Assembly (NCBI GenBank): GCA_964596695.1
Contig: CAZQVE010000002.1
Span: forward strand, 124,001 to 188,000
Reading direction: 5' to 3'
DNA from: UBA2112 sp964596695
GTDB taxonomy: Bacteria > Patescibacteriota > Saccharimonadia > Saccharimonadales > Saccharimonadaceae
Length of the DNA stretch: 64,000 nucleotides
Translations under genes and position numbers: made by a program
Notes under the pieces: generated by a model
Database searches by the model: none
The model's input: only the letters and a program-made list of their open reading frames with translations
Told to the model about the DNA's origin: nothing
In this document: one piece after another, positions 61,393 to 64,000 of the stretch
Numbering within the stretch: the first letter of the stretch is position 1
Layout: each line of letters begins with the position of its first letter

Positions 61393-61686
61393 ATGACCAC
61401 TGCTATTTCTCGTGATGACGTGCTTCACTTGGCCGAACTTTCAAACCTTCAATTGACCGATGGCGAAGTTGTCGCCATGCAGGCCGACCTCGGTAATATA
61501 CTGGGGCATATTGATGAACTTTCCGAACTGGATACGGCCGGCGTCGAGCCAACATATCAAGTCACTGAGTTAGAAAACGTCTGGCGCGATGATGTCGTAG
61601 CGCACCACTCGGCCGACCGTACGGCACTTTTAGCGCTTGCACCGGATCAAGGGGACAATCAGATTAAGGTTCCGAAGGTGCTGTAG
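61393..61686 (+). CDS. gatC: Asp/Glu-tRNA amidotransferase subunit C
   Basis: 97 residues. ISRDDVLHLAELSNLQLTD at the start, LGNILGHIDELSELDTAGVEP near 30-50 and VWRDDVV near 61 are typical of GatC. TATAAT (61380-61385) ends 7 nt before the ATG, a leaderless start for the gat operon. GatC binds and stabilises GatA. Confidence 0.95.
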   Translation: MTTAISRDDVLHLAELSNLQLTDGEVVAMQADLGNILGHIDELSELDTAGVEPTYQVTELENVWRDDVVAHHSADRTALLALAPDQGDNQIKVPKVL

Positions 61687-61688
61687 CG

Positions 61689-63062
61689 GTGAAAATTGCA
61701 GATTACACAGGCACTTCTGCTGTCGAAAACGTTAAAAAAGCCATAGAGACAGCTAAGGCTGTTGATGACTACCATGCGCTACTTTCGCTTACTGAAGAGC
61801 GCGCACTCGAGCGTGCGGCTAAAGTTGATAGCGGCGAGATAACCGGGCGCCTAGCTGGCGTGCCATTCGTTGCCAAAGATAACTTCCTGACGTTTGGCGG
61901 TACAACAACAGCGGCGAGCCACTTCTTAGAGAACTTCATCGCGCCCTTGCAGGCGACGGCTATCGAAAAGCTCGAAGCCGAAGGTGCGATTTGCATTGGC
62001 AAGGCAAACCTCGATGCATATGCTCACGGCGGTAGTACCGAGAATTCTGCATTCGGACCAACACTGAATTCGGCCGACAAGATGCGCGTTGCCGGGGGTT
62101 CTTCTGGGGGTTCGGCAGTGGTGACAGCGCTCGATGTCGTGCCATTTGCGCTGGGAACAGATACCGGTGGTTCTATTCGCCAGCCAGCCAGCTTTAACGG
62201 TGTTGTCGGCGTCAAACCGACCTACGGTACGGTTAGCCGCTACGGCGTGGTCGCTATGGCGAGCAGTACCGACACGATTGGCTGCTTCGCAACAAACGTC
62301 GAAGATGCCGAACTGGTCATGGATGTCATGGCCGGACGTGACGATCACGATATGACGACGTTGCCGGACTTCTTTGAGGTACAGACGGTGAAGTCTACGA
62401 GCCAGAAGATCGGCGTTATAAAAGAATTCATGACCGACGACGTTGACAGCAATGTTAAGACGCAGGTCAATGCATATATCGACCGGTTAAAGACCGCGGG
62501 GCACACGGTCGATGAAGTCAGTCTGCCTATCGTGAAGTATGCGTTGCCGATGTATTACATTATCGTTCCGGCAGAGATCAGTAGTAATCTGGCTCGCTAC
62601 GATGGTGTTCGCTATGGCAAACGCGCACAGGCGTCGTCGCTTACGGAACTTTATGGAAAATCGCGTGACGAAGGATTTGTCACAGAGAATAAACGCCGTA
62701 TTATGATAGGAAGTTACGTACTGTCGAGCGGTTACTTTGACGCCTACTATCTGCAGGCGCAAAAAGCCCGAACGTTGCTTATCAACGAATTTAATAAACT
62801 GTTCGAGGACTATGATGCGCTCATAGGTCCCGTTGCTCCGACACCGGCATTCAAGCTGGGCGAGAACACGGCGGATCCTGTCAAAATGTATATGGCAGAT
62901 ATCATGACTGTTCCCGCGAGTCTGGCGGGACTTCCCGCGATCAGCGTACCGGCGGGGAATACGAGTGACGGACTGCCGGTTGGCGTGCAGCTGATTGGGG
63001 AGCGGCGTAGTGATGCGCGGCTGCTTGCGCTCGCCAAGAGTGTAGAAGGGGAATCCGCGTAA
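61689..63062 (+). CDS. gatA: Asp/Glu-tRNA amidotransferase subunit A
   Basis: 457 residues, amidase-signature family. Catalytic Lys in VAKDNFLT near 61-68, GGSSGGSAVV near 137 (cis-Ser), and DTGGSIRQPASF near 158-169 with the Ser nucleophile. Generates ammonia from Gln for transamidation. Starts on GTG 61689, 2 nt after gatC. Its stop overlaps the next ATG. Confidence 0.96.
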   Translation: MKIADYTGTSAVENVKKAIETAKAVDDYHALLSLTEERALERAAKVDSGEITGRLAGVPFVAKDNFLTFGGTTTAASHFLENFIAPLQATAIEKLEAEGAICIGKANLDAYAHGGSTENSAFGPTLNSADKMRVAGGSSGGSAVVTALDVVPFALGTDTGGSIRQPASFNGVVGVKPTYGTVSRYGVVAMASSTDTIGCFATNVEDAELVMDVMAGRDDHDMTTLPDFFEVQTVKSTSQKIGVIKEFMTDDVDSNVKTQVNAYIDRLKTAGHTVDEVSLPIVKYALPMYYIIVPAEISSNLARYDGVRYGKRAQASSLTELYGKSRDEGFVTENKRRIMIGSYVLSSGYFDAYYLQAQKARTLLINEFNKLFEDYDALIGPVAPTPAFKLGENTADPVKMYMADIMTVPASLAGLPAISVPAGNTSDGLPVGVQLIGERRSDARLLALAKSVEGESA

Positions 63063-63478
63063 TGAATGCTAGTATTATCATTATCTTCGCGATTGTTATC
63101 GTACTCGGCGTATTGCTGTTTGCGCTGATTACGCTAGGCAAGGGCGGTCGCGCGCTTGACGTCGAGAAATACCGCGTACAGTGGCTAAAGATCGAGCAGT
63201 CGCTCGAACGAGGTAATGAAACGAGCTATCATATGGCTATTGTGGACGCCGACAAGTTGGTCGACCAAGCGTTACGTGAGCTTGGCTACAGCGGTCAAAC
63301 GATGGGTGATCGTATCAAGGCGACTCGCGGAAAGTTGAGCCATCGCGACGAATTATGGACAGCGCATAAGTTACGGAACCGCATCGTCCATGAGACAAAC
63401 GTTCATGTCAATTACAATCAAGCACGCCGTGCGCTCGGTGGATTCAAACGAACACTGAAAGACTTGGGGGCGATATAG
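63062..63478 (+). CDS. Small membrane-anchored protein in the gat operon
   Basis: 138 residues: N-terminal helix (ASIIIIFAIVIVLGVLLFALI, 3-23) and a cytoplasmic helical domain (SYHMAIVDADKLVDQALRE, DELWTAHKLRNRIVHE) resembling HEPN-like helical bundles, with an RNRIVHE segment akin to the HEPN Rx4-6H motif. Inserted between gatA and gatB with overlaps on both sides (ATGA-like with gatA, shared G with gatB). Function unknown; the HEPN resemblance is by eye. Confidence 0.7.
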   Translation: MNASIIIIFAIVIVLGVLLFALITLGKGGRALDVEKYRVQWLKIEQSLERGNETSYHMAIVDADKLVDQALRELGYSGQTMGDRIKATRGKLSHRDELWTAHKLRNRIVHETNVHVNYNQARRALGGFKRTLKDLGAI

Positions 63479-64000
63479 TGAACTACAAGATGACTATTGG
63501 TATTGAATGCCACGTACAACTAGCGACCGTGACCAAGCTTTTCAGTCCTGCCGACAACGACGCTCGCGACAAGGCACCGAACAGTGTCGTGCATCCAGTC
63601 GACTATGGTCTGCCGGGAATGCTGCCGGTACTTAATCATCGCGCCGTGGAGCTGGCCGTGCTCGCCGGTAAAGCGCTAAACGCCAAGATAGCCAATGTTA
63701 GTCGTTTTGACCGCAAACATTATTTTTATCCTGATCTTCCGAACGGCTATCAGATTACGCAAATGTATCATCCGACAATTCTGGCCGGTTGGGTGGATGC
63801 TCCGATGGAAGACGGCTCAAACGTCAAGGTTCGTGTTCATCATGCGCATATCGAGATGGACGCTGGCAAGCTGAGTCACTATGGCGACCATAGTCTTGTT
63901 GACCTCAACCGTGCCGGCACGCCGTTGATCGAGATCGTGTCGGAACCAGACATGCATTCACCGCAGGAGGCGAAAGCCTACGCCGCTGAGCTGCATAAAC
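63478..64000 (+). CDS. gatB: Asp/Glu-tRNA amidotransferase subunit B (3' partial)
   Basis: At least 174 residues, open to the window end. Begins GTG 63478 inside the preceding stop codon region. YKMTIGIECHVQLATVTKLF at residues 3-22, FDRKHYFYPDLPNGYQITQM near 79-98 and HIEMDAGKLSH near 123 are GatB signatures (usual HLEEDAGK; Met replaces one Glu). GatB binds the tRNA and the misacylated amino acid for transamidation, completing gatCAB. Confidence 0.95.
   Translation, partial: MNYKMTIGIECHVQLATVTKLFSPADNDARDKAPNSVVHPVDYGLPGMLPVLNHRAVELAVLAGKALNAKIANVSRFDRKHYFYPDLPNGYQITQMYHPTILAGWVDAPMEDGSNVKVRVHHAHIEMDAGKLSHYGDHSLVDLNRAGTPLIEIVSEPDMHSPQEAKAYAAELHK

Noticed and set aside
1..64000. TGA recoded as glycine (Gracilibacteria/SR1 code)
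   Set aside because: TGA ends murF-like, pheS, cyoB, cyoC, cyoD, ppa and rpiB at the expected lengths and forms the overlaps with the next genes.

Overview
The window looks like a chromosomal segment of an environmental member of Candidatus Saccharibacteria (TM7, Patescibacteria/CPR). The taxonomic call is an inference from gene content, roughly 50% GC, very compact packing with many ATGA/GTGA overlaps, split and shortened enzymes, RRM protein, MurF-like ligase without a full N-terminal domain, and a cytochrome bo3 plus NDH-2 chain as I recall from environmental Saccharibacteria. TGA is clearly a stop codon (it closes murF-like, pheS, cyoB, cyoC, cyoD and ppa inside overlaps), which argues against the recoded Gracilibacteria/SR1 lineages. 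Two tRNA genes are present, Ala(GGC) and Gln(CTG), both with encoded CCA; no rRNA, IS element, prophage or CRISPR array was seen.

Layout. 1-5.4 kb: end of an ABC exporter, then a minus-strand block (coiled-coil secreted protein with its membrane partner, RRM protein, two small genes, tRNA-Ala, DUF308/HdeD-like protein). 5.6-15.7 kb: information processing and wall genes: MurF-like ligase, leuS carrying an inserted Nudix domain, rpmF, nusB, a Nudix hydrolase, rnc, rpsP, a KH protein and trmD. 15.7-28.9 kb: accessory stretch with a 40-bp perfect palindrome, small membrane proteins, tRNA-Gln, a GH63/GH37-like glycosidase, a CPA1 antiporter, an orphan gene with a long structured leader, a nucleotidyltransferase-shikimate-kinase-like fusion, a TrpF-like barrel, PAP2 phosphatase, rmuC and an aquaporin. 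28.9-33.3 kb: pheST and a ROK sugar kinase. 33.3-41.6 kb: cyoABCDE, NDH-2, FKBP, thioredoxin reductase and a glycerophosphodiesterase. 41.6-52.7 kb: ppa, Nudix, RelA/SpoT, gap, then rpiB-rpe-transketolase (two polypeptides)-aldolase, two PfkB kinases and a LOG-family protein. 52.7-64 kb: uvrB, a large membrane-anchored trypsin-fold protein lacking its serine, an Fe(II)/2OG-oxygenase-like protein, GtrA-like protein, an ABC-2 transporter, and gatC-gatA-x-gatB (gatB runs off the end).

How the genes fit together. Carbon flow: sugar kinases, aldolase, GAPDH and the non-oxidative pentose phosphate enzymes form one module. Energy: NDH-2 feeding a quinol oxidase would re-oxidise NADH with oxygen, although no quinone or haem synthesis is visible here. 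Charging of Gln-tRNA probably goes through GatCAB, since no glnS is in the window.

The most unusual signals are (1) the Nudix domain inside the LeuRS editing domain; (2) a two-class promoter architecture in which about 19 genes have an (often extended) -10 box ending only 6-10 nt before the start codon, so their mRNAs should be leaderless, while several genes expected to be highly expressed have ordinary leaders with Shine-Dalgarno sites; (3) a strongly folded ~190-nt leader upstream of an orphan GC-rich gene; (4) the 40-bp palindrome next to diverged direct repeats; (5) the shikimate-kinase-like fusion beside a TrpF-like protein; and (6) the serine-less trypsin-fold surface protein.
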